DNA of 64,000 nucleotides, from assembly GCF_900108855.1 (NCBI RefSeq), contig NZ_FNXY01000007.1:186001-250000 (forward strand), written 5' to 3'. Source of the DNA: Dyadobacter koreensis (GTDB lineage: Bacteria; Bacteroidota; Bacteroidia; Cytophagales; Spirosomataceae). Of the stretch, positions 17,863-27,178 are shown piece by piece (the first letter of the stretch is position 1; each line of letters opens with the position of its first letter). The notes beneath the pieces are model-generated. The model was not told the DNA's origin, searched no databases, and saw only the letters and a program-made list of their open reading frames with translations. The position numbers were made by a program, and so were the translations under genes.

Positions 17863-19467
17863 TTAACGACTTGCAGCTTTTTTAATATTGTAAATGCGGT
17901 TTGCCAAAATCGTTGCCTCATCCGTTACTTCTCTGGGGTATCCGTTCAACTCCAAAATCCTTATTGCATTTGTATTTCTTAAATTTCCGGTTTTGATTTT
18001 ATAGTCAAAAGCGATGGCGCCGTCCTGAACGACCTCTGTAAAATGATATAGCGAAAATTTATTTTCCAGCAATTCGGCAAGTTCAAGGTCATGCGTGGCT
18101 ACAAAAACAATATTTGGCCCTTTATCCAGATAGGCTAAAACTGCTTTTCCTGACGCGATTCTCTCCACCGTATTGGTGCCCTTGAATAGTTCATCAAGCA
18201 GAAATAAGTTCTGAAAACCAGAAGTGCTCTCTTCAAGTAAATACTTGACGGTCAGCACCTCTTCAAAATAATAACTTTTCTCACTTAAGAGGTCGTCTGA
18301 TATCCTGACTGCCGAATGAATTTTCAGGACGGGGGAATTAAATTCTTCTGCAAAACAAGTATTGATTGTTTGGGCTGTGATCGCATTGATACCAATGGTT
18401 CGAATAAATGTCGTTTTCCCTGACATATTCGACCCAGTTAACAGCGCCGATCTTTCATTCAGATCAATTGAATTCGGGATCGATTGATAGATTAGGGGAT
18501 GGTAAACCTCTGTGGCAGTTATTCGCTTTTTCTGGCTGGTAAGCTTGGGAAAACAAAAATAAGGCACATCGTTACGTAAAAAACTTATAGACATGGCAAC
18601 ATCCAGTTCCCCGATGAATTCATAAACCTGCTGAACTTCACTCCTTTTTGAGTCGAGTTCCTTCAAAACATTATAAAGCACCAACGGCTCAATCAGGAAA
18701 AGTGCTTTTACGAGCTCAACCAGATACTCCACTGCCAGACCGATCTCACTTTGCAATTTCACCTCCAATTTAAAAAGTGACATTTGCATACCCAGGCCGT
18801 TTATTGCCCTTATCGAATCGGAAACCTCGGGACTTACTCGGCTGCTCATTACAGGCAGTTTTGCAATTCTCCCGGCGATCTGGTTCAATAAAAGCAGCTG
18901 TGGAATCGATCCGCTGTACTTATATAAATTTATTTTATTCCAATAATGAACACCAAAGTTGACCATCAGTAACAAAACCAAAAAAATAAGTATCTTGGGA
19001 AATAAAAAAGATGCTAAAACTGAGGAGAAACTGATAAGGGAAAGAACTGGAATTATCCAATACCAGTTGGGCTTTGGGATATGATTTTCGAGAAAAAGTG
19101 AAGAAATATAATATGCATCTTTATTAGTCAATAAACTAAGTTCCAGCATTATCTGGTCCCTGATCTCAGGGTTCGCGTTCAAGACATTTATGATTTCCTC
19201 AAATTTATCACACCTTTTACTATTGCCGGGAATAGTTCTCAACACGCTATACAAAAACTGCTGCCCTATTCTGGAAATTGTCCGGTCAATAAACATGAAT
19301 ACCTCACCCATATCCAGGTCCTGAAAAGTCCGGTCCTGGATTACCTGGTAAAACTTCCTTTTGTCGCCTAGAAGAAAGAAACGCTCAATTTTACTAAAAT
19401 CAAAAGTGTCTGTCTTTATCTTACCAAAGTCGGCCTTTAATTGATCAAATTGTTTTCTTCTTGACAT
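17863..19467 (-). CDS. membrane-anchored MutS-family ATPase
   Basis: 534 aa from the ATG at 19467. The C-terminal third is a MutS domain V ATPase: Walker A TGSNMSGKTTFIRTIG, Walker B LFLLDELFKGTN, and the H-loop FVATHDLELAELLE. The mismatch-binding domain I and connector are absent. Instead there are two hydrophobic helices at about residues 136-153 and 157-174 (IIPVLSLISFSSVLASF, ILIFLVLLLMVNFG), implying membrane attachment. It is therefore probably not a mismatch-repair enzyme; its role is unknown. It is transcribed alone, convergent with the response regulator at 17230. Confidence 0.85.
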   Translation of the reverse strand: MSRRKQFDQLKADFGKIKTDTFDFSKIERFFLLGDKRKFYQVIQDRTFQDLDMGEVFMFIDRTISRIGQQFLYSVLRTIPGNSKRCDKFEEIINVLNANPEIRDQIMLELSLLTNKDAYYISSLFLENHIPKPNWYWIIPVLSLISFSSVLASFLFPKILIFLVLLLMVNFGVHYWNKINLYKYSGSIPQLLLLNQIAGRIAKLPVMSSRVSPEVSDSIRAINGLGMQMSLFKLEVKLQSEIGLAVEYLVELVKALFLIEPLVLYNVLKELDSKRSEVQQVYEFIGELDVAMSISFLRNDVPYFCFPKLTSQKKRITATEVYHPLIYQSIPNSIDLNERSALLTGSNMSGKTTFIRTIGINAITAQTINTCFAEEFNSPVLKIHSAVRISDDLLSEKSYYFEEVLTVKYLLEESTSGFQNLFLLDELFKGTNTVERIASGKAVLAYLDKGPNIVFVATHDLELAELLENKFSLYHFTEVVQDGAIAFDYKIKTGNLRNTNAIRILELNGYPREVTDEATILANRIYNIKKAASR

Positions 19468-19682
19468 AACCAATGATAGTTTGAACGCGATCTTGTCTGG
19501 TCTTCAGTATATTTCGTTTTGATCCTGCTCCTTCCAGCCTTTGCCTGACCACCCGCAAGTTCTTCAATAATACTTTACTTACCTTTTTTTTACTAGCGTT
19601 CAGAGTGTTTTATCTTAAATAATTAATTTCTGCCAGGTTTAGATAAAATTCCATTCGTTTGTACCGGAATTTTAGTCCACAA

Positions 19683-19754
19683 AATATCCTCCACTATGGT
19701 GCTCAGATCAGTATGACATTCGTCAATGAAAAATTAACTCTTAAAGCTTTGTAA
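19683..19754 (+). pseudogene. C-terminal fossil of a sensor histidine kinase
   Basis: A short plus-strand frame ends at TAA 19752-19754 and reads ILHYGAQISMTFVNEK. This matches the C-terminus of the kinase at the left edge (GVQISLTFVEEK) at 9 of 12 positions, after the same ILH. Nothing of the catalytic domain remains upstream. The next gene, 140 nt on, is a receiver protein that may have been its partner. The rest of the gap 19468-19893 is AT-rich and otherwise empty. Confidence 0.5.
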
Positions 19755-19893
19755 ATAATAGATAATTAATTTCATGGAGGAAAAACAACATAATTTCTGC
19801 TTTACTTTTATTAGTATTATTATAATTTACTGGCCTGATATTTTAGCTAATTATCCCGATTGAAATATATAAACCCTACGGCAGCCCTGATGT

Positions 19894-20253
19894 ATGAAAA
19901 AAATACTTGTAATTGATGACGACAGGGACATACTTGAACTTTTGAAAATTGTTTTTCGTGATTCCGGACATGAAGTCATTTTCTCCGAAACTGAAATGGG
20001 AACAAATGATATTTATGTTCTCCATCCCGACCTTATTTTGTTAGACGTTCGAATCAAAGGCTCATCAAAAAGCGGAGCAGAAATATGCCGTGAACTGAAA
20101 GCTGATACAAAAACAAGAAATTTTCCGGTTGTTTTGTGTTCCGGAGAGTATAATCTTCATGATATAGCCAGAGAATGTGAAGCCGATGTTTACCTTGCCA
20201 AGCCTTACAATCTAACAAGTCTTTTGACTCAAGTAAACAGATTTATTTCCTGA
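19894..20253 (+). CDS. single-domain response regulator
   Basis: 119-aa receiver domain. KKILVIDDDRDILELL supplies the acidic pair, the phospho-acceptor Asp is in LILLDVRIKG, Ser is in VVLCSGEY, and Lys is in VYLAKPYNL. It has no output domain. It is followed after 14 nt by the DUF892 gene, so the two are probably co-transcribed. Confidence 0.92.
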   Translation: MKKILVIDDDRDILELLKIVFRDSGHEVIFSETEMGTNDIYVLHPDLILLDVRIKGSSKSGAEICRELKADTKTRNFPVVLCSGEYNLHDIARECEADVYLAKPYNLTSLLTQVNRFIS

Positions 20254-20267
20254 AAAATGTAATAATT

Positions 20268-20777
20268 ATGTACCAAGAGGATAATATAAGCCTGAATAAG
20301 AGCGATCTGGAAGAATTTTTCATCCATCATCTGAATAAAATCTATGCCGCAAAAACATTACTTGTTTCCGAACTGCCCGAACTTTTCGACAGTGTATACT
20401 TTTCGGATTTGCGGGAAGGAATACTCGATACCATCGAAGAAGTAAAAAAACAGATATCCCGTATGGACGAAATATACGATATATTAGATATATCCTATAT
20501 TGATGCAAATCCAAACGGTTTAAAAGGACTCATTGAGGATTCTTTTCAGGATATAAAACAGCATAGTGAAAATCCTGAATTAAGAGATATGTCGATTCTC
20601 TTTTATCTTCATAATATTGAAAGTATTGAAATGGCTTCTTTTCAGATCCTTGAAATGCTCGCTGTAAAATTGAGAATTAATAAAATAAAGCAGCTCATCC
20701 AAGATAATTATGAGGATGCGAAAGCAAGCCGGACTCTCTTATTGCTTATTAATGCAAAGTATATTTCGACCGTTTAG
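20268..20777 (+). CDS. DUF892 (YciF-like) ferritin-like protein
   Basis: 169-aa helical protein. The opening EEFFIHHLNKIYAAKTLLVSEL is the DUF892 signature (helical bundle, dimer, stress induced in YciE/YciF). Its usual length is about 160-170 aa. Second-half helices read MSILFYLHNIESIEMASFQIL. It lies in an operon with a lone receiver protein, an unusual pairing that suggests stress signalling. Confidence 0.85.
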   Translation: MYQEDNISLNKSDLEEFFIHHLNKIYAAKTLLVSELPELFDSVYFSDLREGILDTIEEVKKQISRMDEIYDILDISYIDANPNGLKGLIEDSFQDIKQHSENPELRDMSILFYLHNIESIEMASFQILEMLAVKLRINKIKQLIQDNYEDAKASRTLLLLINAKYISTV

Positions 20778-20807
20778 TAAGGCTGGATGTCAAATTTGCA
20801 TTATTTT

Positions 20808-20823
20808 AGGGGAATTCATTCCC
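20808..20823 (+). terminator. GGGGAAT/ATTCCCC hairpin
   Basis: A 7-bp perfect inverted repeat with a 2-nt centre, 30 nt after the DUF892 stop and between convergent genes. There is no strong T-run, so terminator activity is plausible only. Confidence 0.4.
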
Positions 20824-20892
20824 CAGCAAATGTTTGTCTTACCGAATTTTTCGGACGCTAAAATTGGTTGAATAATAAAAAAACACCAAAAA

Positions 20893-21807
20893 TTAAGACG
20901 GGTTAGTACTGACCTGACTCTGATTTCGAAAATCACGTGGAGAAAATCCAGTTCTGTTTTTAAAGACTTTTGTGAAATGCGATGGATGTTCAAAACCAAG
21001 ATCGTATGCTATTTCGCTAATAGAGTTTTCTGTGCTCCAAAGTAAGGTTTTTGCTTTGTCAACCAGTTTTATCTGGATGTGTTCATAGGTCGATTTGCCG
21101 GTATACCTCTTTAAAAGATCCGAAAGGTAATTGGGAGATAAATTCAATCTGTCTGCAAAATAACCAATGTCTGGAATACCCGACTCGATCGGAGAAGTCT
21201 GAGAAAAGTAATCCGTCAGCATTCTTTCAAATTTTTCCAGCAAATCACTGCTCGATTTACCTCTCGTCAGGAATTGACGATCGTAAAATCTGGCACAATA
21301 AGACAAAGCAAGTTCCAAATTCGTTAAAATAATATTGTAAGAATGTCTGTCCAGATTTATAGAAATCTCTTTCCGGATATTTCTGGCACAGTCTTCGAGC
21401 ACTATTTTTTCGGTTTCAGAAATGTGCAGTGCTTCATGTATATCATAGCCGAAAAAAGTATGACCGGTCAAAATACTTCCCTTATTGCTGGCTTTAAAAA
21501 AGTCGGGATGAATATAGATTCCCCAGCCTTTTACTTTATTTTCCAGGCCGGGATTTAATATTTGATCGGGTGCTGTAAACATCAGCGTGCCTTCGGAAAA
21601 ATCATAGCTCGTCCGGCCATATTTGAATTCTCCTTCTATCACCTTGCAGGCGATCGAGTACAAATTCAGGCGGTAACTTACCCCTGGTCTCCGGTGCGAA
21701 CGATCTACCTTTTCCAAATCAACGACCGATATTAAAGGATGAAGCGGCTTCTCATGGCGAAAAAAATCGTGCAGCTCCGAGATAGAGTCAATAGCTATAA
21801 ATTCCAT
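20893..21807 (-). CDS. AraC family transcriptional regulator
   Basis: 304 aa. Sensor half with HPLISVVDLEKVDRS and KYGRTSYDFSEGTLMF; C-terminal double HTH (FADRLNLSPNYLSDLLKRY and ISEIAYDLGFEHPSHFTKVF). Same subfamily as the regulator at 6879-7796. The SDR gene ends 41 nt upstream on the same strand, so they likely form an SDR-regulator pair, as at 7840/6879. Confidence 0.92.
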   Translation of the reverse strand: MEFIAIDSISELHDFFRHEKPLHPLISVVDLEKVDRSHRRPGVSYRLNLYSIACKVIEGEFKYGRTSYDFSEGTLMFTAPDQILNPGLENKVKGWGIYIHPDFFKASNKGSILTGHTFFGYDIHEALHISETEKIVLEDCARNIRKEISINLDRHSYNIILTNLELALSYCARFYDRQFLTRGKSSSDLLEKFERMLTDYFSQTSPIESGIPDIGYFADRLNLSPNYLSDLLKRYTGKSTYEHIQIKLVDKAKTLLWSTENSISEIAYDLGFEHPSHFTKVFKNRTGFSPRDFRNQSQVSTNPS

Positions 21808-21848
21808 AAGCCAGTTGTTTTACCTATAAACATATTAACCTAAATAAT

Positions 21849-22616
21849 TCAGATATAAATCCCCCCTCCAACTTCAATACGTTGCCCATTCACAAAACGA
21901 CTATCATCCGAAAGCATCGACGCAACGAACAGACCGATATCATCTGCTTCCCCAAGACGCCCAAGCGCAGTCATGCCGGCTATTTGCTGACGGTGATTTT
22001 GATCCCCTTTTCCTCCGCCGAATTCGGTATCGATAGCTCCCGGCGCAACAGTATTTACCCGGATTTTTCTGTCTGAATATTCAATGGCAAAATATCGGGT
22101 TAATCCTTCTATTGCAGATTTAAGAGCGCCATAAACGGCTACTCCCGGAAAAGCAAAACGTGCAAGCCCGGATGAAATATTTATGATCTGCCCGCCATCG
22201 ATCATAAGTGGAATCAACTTTTGCGTAAGAAAAAACACACCTTTGAAATTTACATTGACCAAATCATCAAAGATGCTTTCTGTTGTATCCTTAATAGCAA
22301 TTCTCTGAGCAATTCCGGCGTTGTTAACGAGATAATCAAAATTATCACGACTCCACTCTTTGGCAAGCACATTTGAAACTTGTTTAGTAAAGTCGCCAAA
22401 CGAACTAACGTTCATGACATCTAATTTTAACGCCACAGCACTGCCGCCATTTTGCAGAATTTCATCGGCCACCGCTTTTCCCTTTTCAGCATTTGCGTTA
22501 TAGGTAAGTATCACGCCCAGCCCTCGTTTTGCTGCATTTAATGCGATACTTCGTCCGATGCCACGGCTCCCTCCGGTCACCAGTACAATTTTTTTGTTTC
22601 TATTTTCTGTGTCCAT
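21849..22616 (-). CDS. SDR family oxidoreductase
   Basis: Classical short-chain dehydrogenase, 255 aa. VTGGSRGIGRSIA binds the cofactor; NNAG, catalytic Ser in INISSGLARF and the YGALK active-site pair are all intact. It ends in VNGQRIEVGGGIYI. Probably a 3-oxoacyl-ACP-reductase-like enzyme of unknown substrate. It is paired with the AraC regulator downstream. Confidence 0.92.
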   Translation of the reverse strand: MDTENRNKKIVLVTGGSRGIGRSIALNAAKRGLGVILTYNANAEKGKAVADEILQNGGSAVALKLDVMNVSSFGDFTKQVSNVLAKEWSRDNFDYLVNNAGIAQRIAIKDTTESIFDDLVNVNFKGVFFLTQKLIPLMIDGGQIINISSGLARFAFPGVAVYGALKSAIEGLTRYFAIEYSDRKIRVNTVAPGAIDTEFGGGKGDQNHRQQIAGMTALGRLGEADDIGLFVASMLSDDSRFVNGQRIEVGGGIYI

Positions 22617-22809
22617 AACTTAGATGTTTAGGACACAAATTTCATGCATATTCCGGGCGATTATTTAAACATAAAAAGGCAAGACTTATACATTTCCCTG
22701 ATTACGACAATTTCGTAGAATAGACACAGTCCAATGGCATCAAATCGCGAGTTCATTTCCCCACAATATTTTCATAGAAATTTCTGATTTTATAAACAAA
22801 CTACCTAGT

Positions 22810-24510
22810 TCACCATTTAAAATGAAGAAGCGAAACAGCCTGACGCGGAAGCTGCATTTCGATAATTACACTCCCGTCTTTTGGTGTGATCCATTCGGGC
22901 GAGGTAAGCAATTCGAGCTGTCCGGCTTTTTCAAGCAACCGGATCTGTTCTTCCGAAGGTTGTTTTGGCGAACCCATACTTTTCCAGGCTTCGTAGGAAT
23001 TGCTGTTTTCTTTATCAATACGGTAATGATTAAGCTGTACCTTTTGAGACGGTAGTCCTTTGACTGCAACCTTGACTGCTGCGTCTGGTGATGGCACATT
23101 ATCATCATGATAATTCCATACCATTACGGCCGCTGTACTTGCACTTTTTGAAGCAAGGCCATTGATGTCGGCCTGTCCGCGGACGCTCTCATCTCTCACC
23201 TTTTTGAAATCGTAGGCCAGGTTCTGTTTTACTTCAACTCGGTTTCCCTCCATCATGCCAAACATCCTGAAAACATTCAGCACGGGCTTATCGACCCCAT
23301 TAGTTGCCAGGTCACGAAAACCGCGAAACCAGGCTTGATCCTCGAACTCAAACGACCAGCTCACGGCACCAAGAAGGTTCACGCCTCTGGCTTCTGACAT
23401 CTCATATTTCCTGGCGAAAGATGCAGCGGTATAACTTGAATACATGGTGCCATTCCTGTAGGCATTTTGCGGACTCATGTCTTCCGAACAAGCGGCACAT
23501 CCTTCCGGGTCTGACTCTCCAATAATAATCGGAAGCTTTTTCAAAGCTGGATATGAAGCAACGATTTCGAAACCTTTGTCCAGGTCACGCAGCTGCGTTC
23601 CCATGTTCATTTGTACATGGCCATCGACAAGTTTAGGAGCTCCTTTGGCGTGATAGGTGATAAAATCAATCGGTGAACCTGTTTTTCCCGTCACATAATT
23701 CTTGCCCTTCGTGATATGGTCCAAAAAGGTTTTCATAAACAATTCCGATTTGTCCCACGATGGCCCGGTAACTTCCGGACCTCCCATTCTTGCTGTCGGA
23801 AGAGCACGTTTTACCGCATCGGCCGTGTAATCGTACAGTTTGATATATTCTTCCGTAGTACCTTTCCAATAACTGATATTTGGCTCATTCCAAAGTTCCC
23901 AATACCAGCTTTCCACTTCCTTCTGACCATATTTTGCGACCGAATGTTTCACCCATTGATAAACAAGTTCAGCCCATTTTTCATAATCTTTAGGAGGATA
24001 TGCCCATCCCAGATAAATGTCGTTATAGTCATCGCCTGGTTTCCAATGATGGCGATAAGGCTCTGGCTTGCTTGATAGGGCCTGTGGCATAAATCCGATC
24101 TGCGCGATCGGTTTCATTCCTCTTTCCAGAAATGTATCGAATATTTTATCAACGATCGTCCAATTGTACACCGGTTTTCCCTGCGCATCCTCGGTATAAG
24201 CGTTGGTTGAACCCCATTTCAGTGCAGCTTCGCCATCACCGGTAACCAGAAGACTGTGAACCCGCACATAAACCGGCACTTTACTTAACTGAGAGATTTC
24301 GGTCAGTAGTTTTTTACCGTCTTTCATGTAAGTATAATTAGGCTCGTCATAGCCAAAAAATGCCCAGATTGGTTTCATAGGCGCTTTTACGGTGCTCAGA
24401 TTTACTTCAATTTGCACAGGTGTCGGCTGAGTTTGAGAAAAACAGGCAGTTGAAAACGCTGAGTAAAAAGCGGCATTTATCAAGAGAATTTTCGTCGTTT
24501 TAAAAAACAT
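22810..24510 (-). CDS. secreted glycoside hydrolase, GH39-like (beta-xylosidase type)
   Basis: 566 aa. Signal peptide ending near residue 25 (STACFSQ), then a clan GH-A TIM barrel. The acid/base Glu is in YWELWNEPNISYW and the nucleophile Glu is in IIIGESDPEG, both matching the GH39 pattern; a beta-sandwich follows. Likely acts on xylo-oligosaccharides or another beta-glycoside in the periplasm. It is not inside a SusC/D locus: the polysaccharide locus of this window is 25 kb away. Two Cys in CAACSED beside the nucleophile are unusual. Confidence 0.85.
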   Translation of the reverse strand: MFFKTTKILLINAAFYSAFSTACFSQTQPTPVQIEVNLSTVKAPMKPIWAFFGYDEPNYTYMKDGKKLLTEISQLSKVPVYVRVHSLLVTGDGEAALKWGSTNAYTEDAQGKPVYNWTIVDKIFDTFLERGMKPIAQIGFMPQALSSKPEPYRHHWKPGDDYNDIYLGWAYPPKDYEKWAELVYQWVKHSVAKYGQKEVESWYWELWNEPNISYWKGTTEEYIKLYDYTADAVKRALPTARMGGPEVTGPSWDKSELFMKTFLDHITKGKNYVTGKTGSPIDFITYHAKGAPKLVDGHVQMNMGTQLRDLDKGFEIVASYPALKKLPIIIGESDPEGCAACSEDMSPQNAYRNGTMYSSYTAASFARKYEMSEARGVNLLGAVSWSFEFEDQAWFRGFRDLATNGVDKPVLNVFRMFGMMEGNRVEVKQNLAYDFKKVRDESVRGQADINGLASKSASTAAVMVWNYHDDNVPSPDAAVKVAVKGLPSQKVQLNHYRIDKENSNSYEAWKSMGSPKQPSEEQIRLLEKAGQLELLTSPEWITPKDGSVIIEMQLPRQAVSLLHFKW

Positions 24511-24560
24511 GCGATCAGATTTAAGCGTTAGAATTATATCCCGGATTCTGGTTAATCAAA

Positions 24561-24749
24561 TTATTTCAGCTGATTAGCTGTGTAAGGAGGTGCAAGGACC
24601 TTCTCCCACAAATTCCTGTGCGTGCTCTTTATTGCATCAAGGAATTCATCCTTTGTAAGACCAGACAGGTCGGGATATACTTTAACCGTTTCTTCAAATG
24701 CTGTTCTGAAAGCTTTCACTCCTCTCCTAACCCTGTTAAATACTTTCAT
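24561..24749 (-). CDS. small conserved-looking protein
   Basis: 62 aa from an ATG, 50 nt upstream of the GH39-like gene and co-directional. It begins MKVFNRVRRGVKAFRTAFEE (basic amphipathic helix) and contains GLTKDEFLDAIKSTHRNLWE. No family is recognised, but the length and composition are protein-like. Confidence 0.45.
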   Translation of the reverse strand: MKVFNRVRRGVKAFRTAFEETVKVYPDLSGLTKDEFLDAIKSTHRNLWEKVLAPPYTANQLK

Positions 24750-24822
24750 CGCACGGCTGAAGGGCTATCAATTTAATTGACCGCCATCGGTCACTAGTAA
24801 GTAAAATATCTGCATACCGGAT

Positions 24823-25014
24823 CTAAGGATAATTCACCTGTTCTTTGAAAAACCCAATGGCAATTGCACTATTCTCGTAACAGTCGCTGGCGTTGATAAT
24901 ATGTAAGGCATTTAATGCATTTATACCATGGTTTTTGCCAAACAAGAAACCTGCGGCTTTATGTGTGGGACCCGGGCCATAAAAGTTTTTTGAGCAGTCA
25001 AGCTTAAAAACCTG
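24823..25014 (-). pseudogene. decayed gene remnant with frameshift
   Basis: The minus-strand frame ends at TAG 24823 and reads THKAAGFLFGKNHGINALNA then CYENSAIAIGFFKEQ, highly protein-like. It opens after a TAA with no start. Just upstream, another frame (to about 25080) reads DDAELARKKQLVIECMGNRF, as if one indel separated the two parts. Family not recognised. The 777-bp gap 24750-25526 holds this and the next remnant but no intact gene. Confidence 0.45.
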
Positions 25015-25235
25015 TTACCCATGCATTCGATAACCAATTGCTTTTTCCGCGCTAATTCGGCATCATCCGTCAGTTTCTATATTTTGATTTAGGAAATGTT
25101 AGTGTTTCAGCGATGGCGTTGCTGACGATCCTGATGTGGATTGAAACCCTGACCGGTTGAAGTTTCACATCTTCCGGTAAAAGTTAGCAGCAGACCTTGA
25201 GGTTTTTTTGCCGTATATTAACTTTCATAGAATTA

Positions 25236-25350
25236 TTAACTTTCAGGCAGAAAATTGATCTTGTCGATATTTATCTCATAACCCGAGTTTGCGAATCAGC
25301 CGGTAGATATCCGGATAATAGCGTGCGGGTAGAAGTTTGATATGCTACTT
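25236..25350 (-). pseudogene. second decayed remnant, single-base frameshift
   Basis: On the minus strand the frame reads PARYYPDIYRLIRKLG and then hits TGA. Dropping one G at that point (GGG before TTATGAG) continues it as YEINIDKINFLPES and a natural TAA at 25236. This is strong internal evidence for a one-base insertion in a former gene end. Family not recognised. Confidence 0.4.
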
Positions 25351-25526
25351 GAAAGAAACAAATTTATAACATAAAAAGAGTTTATTTACATAATCAATTA
25401 CAAGACAATTAGCCAAGTCAATGCTAGGATACACTATGCTCTTTTCTTAAACAGAATCTATTTCTTCTGTACTCCTCAGTAAGAAGCCAGTGCTTAACAT
25501 TTGCAGCTAATATTGCGCACGAACAA

Positions 25527-26291
25527 ATGAGATTTGAAAAATTCATACCGACAGACCAGCTAAAACCCTATATCAAATACTTTATTGTGTCAGAGAATGA
25601 ATTGGAAAACGAGTATAAAGTTTTCCCTTTATCAGGTCTTGTAATCGGTTTCCAATACAAAGGAAAACTTTCAACCATAAAAGATAATAAAGAAAGCAGA
25701 CTCACTTCCGCAGGAATAACGGGTATTACAGATGGCTACAAAATCTTCAGGAATTCGGCTGATATAGCAACGATATTGGTTTATTTTAATGAAACCGGCT
25801 TTGTTCATTTCGCATCACATCCCGTGAATGAACTTTTCAATTTAAGCCTTTCATTGAATGATGTTTTTGATAAAAACAGAGTAGCCGAAGTTGAAGAGAA
25901 ATTGGCGGTTGCAAACACAGACAAACTACGAATAAAGATCGTTGAGCAGTTTTTGGTATCACAGCTTAAAGACATTCAAACAGACAAATTGATAATTGAG
26001 GCGGTCAGACTCATTTATCAAACAAATGGCAAAATCCGTATAAAGGAGTTGAATGAAAAATTGTGTATCAGCCAAAGTCCATTTGAAAAGCGTTTTAGAA
26101 AAGTGGTAGGAACCACAGCTAAAAAATTTGCTTCAATAGTTCGTTTCAATACGGTTCTTGACAATTTGAGCGAAAGAAAATCGCTAACAGACATTTGTTA
26201 CGAAAACAACTTCTTCGATCAAGCACATTTTATAAAAGACTTCAGACAGTTCACAGGCGACACCCCGGAAAATTTCAAACGTTTCTTATAG
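25527..26291 (+). CDS. AraC-type helix-turn-helix regulator
   Basis: 254 aa, with an N-terminal sensor of the DUF6597-like type (PTDQLKPYIKYFIVSENELE) and a C-terminal AraC HTH pair (IKELNEKLCISQSPFEKRF and TDICYENNFFDQAHFIKDF, ending with GDTPENFKRF). Different subfamily from the other AraC genes here. The DUF1398 gene follows 174 nt downstream on the same strand and may be its target. Base composition is AT-richer than its neighbours, which hints at transfer. Confidence 0.88.
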   Translation: MRFEKFIPTDQLKPYIKYFIVSENELENEYKVFPLSGLVIGFQYKGKLSTIKDNKESRLTSAGITGITDGYKIFRNSADIATILVYFNETGFVHFASHPVNELFNLSLSLNDVFDKNRVAEVEEKLAVANTDKLRIKIVEQFLVSQLKDIQTDKLIIEAVRLIYQTNGKIRIKELNEKLCISQSPFEKRFRKVVGTTAKKFASIVRFNTVLDNLSERKSLTDICYENNFFDQAHFIKDFRQFTGDTPENFKRFL

Positions 26292-26465
26292 GCAAGAAAA
26301 CGATTTTTTACAATTACAGCCATTTTAAGGGTTGCACCTTTGCATAGTGATTGTTATGCAAAGGCAATCAATCAATTAAGTTCAAAATAGCTGATATTTT
26401 GAGACCTTTTAGCATTTTAGTTACGTATAGGTTAACTGTTTTTTAAAAATTTAAATTTCAAAACA

Positions 26466-26855
26466 ATGTTTACAGTGGAACAAATCAAGGAGGCTCACAG
26501 TAAGGTGCAATCAGGCGCAGACTTTCCCGCATATATCCGGGATATTAAATCATTAGGTGTTACCCACTATGAAGCCTTTGTAGCAGACGGACATTTGGAT
26601 TATCATGGTACCAGCAATTATACTGTAAAAGTGCCCGCGAAGTATGACCAACTGGCTATTGGTGACACCTCACAAGTTAAAGAATTTAAAGCTGAGTTAG
26701 TTGCTCACCAACAAGGCAAAACAGATTTTCTTACGTTCATTAAAATGTGTGCGACGTTTGGTATTGAAAAGTGGGCAATTTATATGGATAGCATGACTTG
26801 CACTTACTACGACAAAGCAGGAAATGAAGTCCTGGTGGAGCAAATTCCGCAATAA
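26466..26855 (+). CDS. DUF1398 family protein
   Basis: 129 aa. The family pattern is clear: VEQIKEAHSKVQSGADFPAY, GVTHYEAFVADGHLDYHG and C-terminal MCATFGIEKWAIYMDSMTC. DUF1398 (YbcV-like) proteins have no assigned reaction. It is preceded by an AraC gene. Confidence 0.88.
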   Translation: MFTVEQIKEAHSKVQSGADFPAYIRDIKSLGVTHYEAFVADGHLDYHGTSNYTVKVPAKYDQLAIGDTSQVKEFKAELVAHQQGKTDFLTFIKMCATFGIEKWAIYMDSMTCTYYDKAGNEVLVEQIPQ

Positions 26856-26869
26856 AACTACCTAAAAAA

Positions 26870-27175
26870 TCAGCCTGGTATTATCCAATGGCGTGTACGG
26901 GTACAGAATTGCTGTGCATCAGCCGGCGGAATGTTATTCACATTCAAAACCAGAAAATAACCACCCCATGTAATTCGAATAATGACATCGCTTGTTCAGG
27001 CATTTGGAATTATTTCCTGTCCCTCAGCCAGATATACAGCCCGGACTTTTTGTGTAAGTAAGCTAAAAATGAACTCATTCAAAAGTATTCCCGGAGATAC
27101 CAACCGGCATATAACTGAATGATTTACCTTGGCGGGTATGTTTATGCAAAAGGTTCTTAAGTATGAAAACCCGTT
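26870..27175 (-). pseudogene. decayed coding remnant with in-frame TGA
   Basis: The gap 26856-27178 is almost entirely one minus-strand frame that begins right after the stop of the upstream oxidoreductase and reads VSPGILLNEFIFSLLTQKV and AVYLAEGQEIIPNA, then TGA, then SDVIIRITWGGYFLVLNVNN, ending at TGA 26870. It has a faint resemblance to a kinase ATPase fold but no family is claimed. Confidence 0.35.
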
Positions 27176-27178
27176 ATA

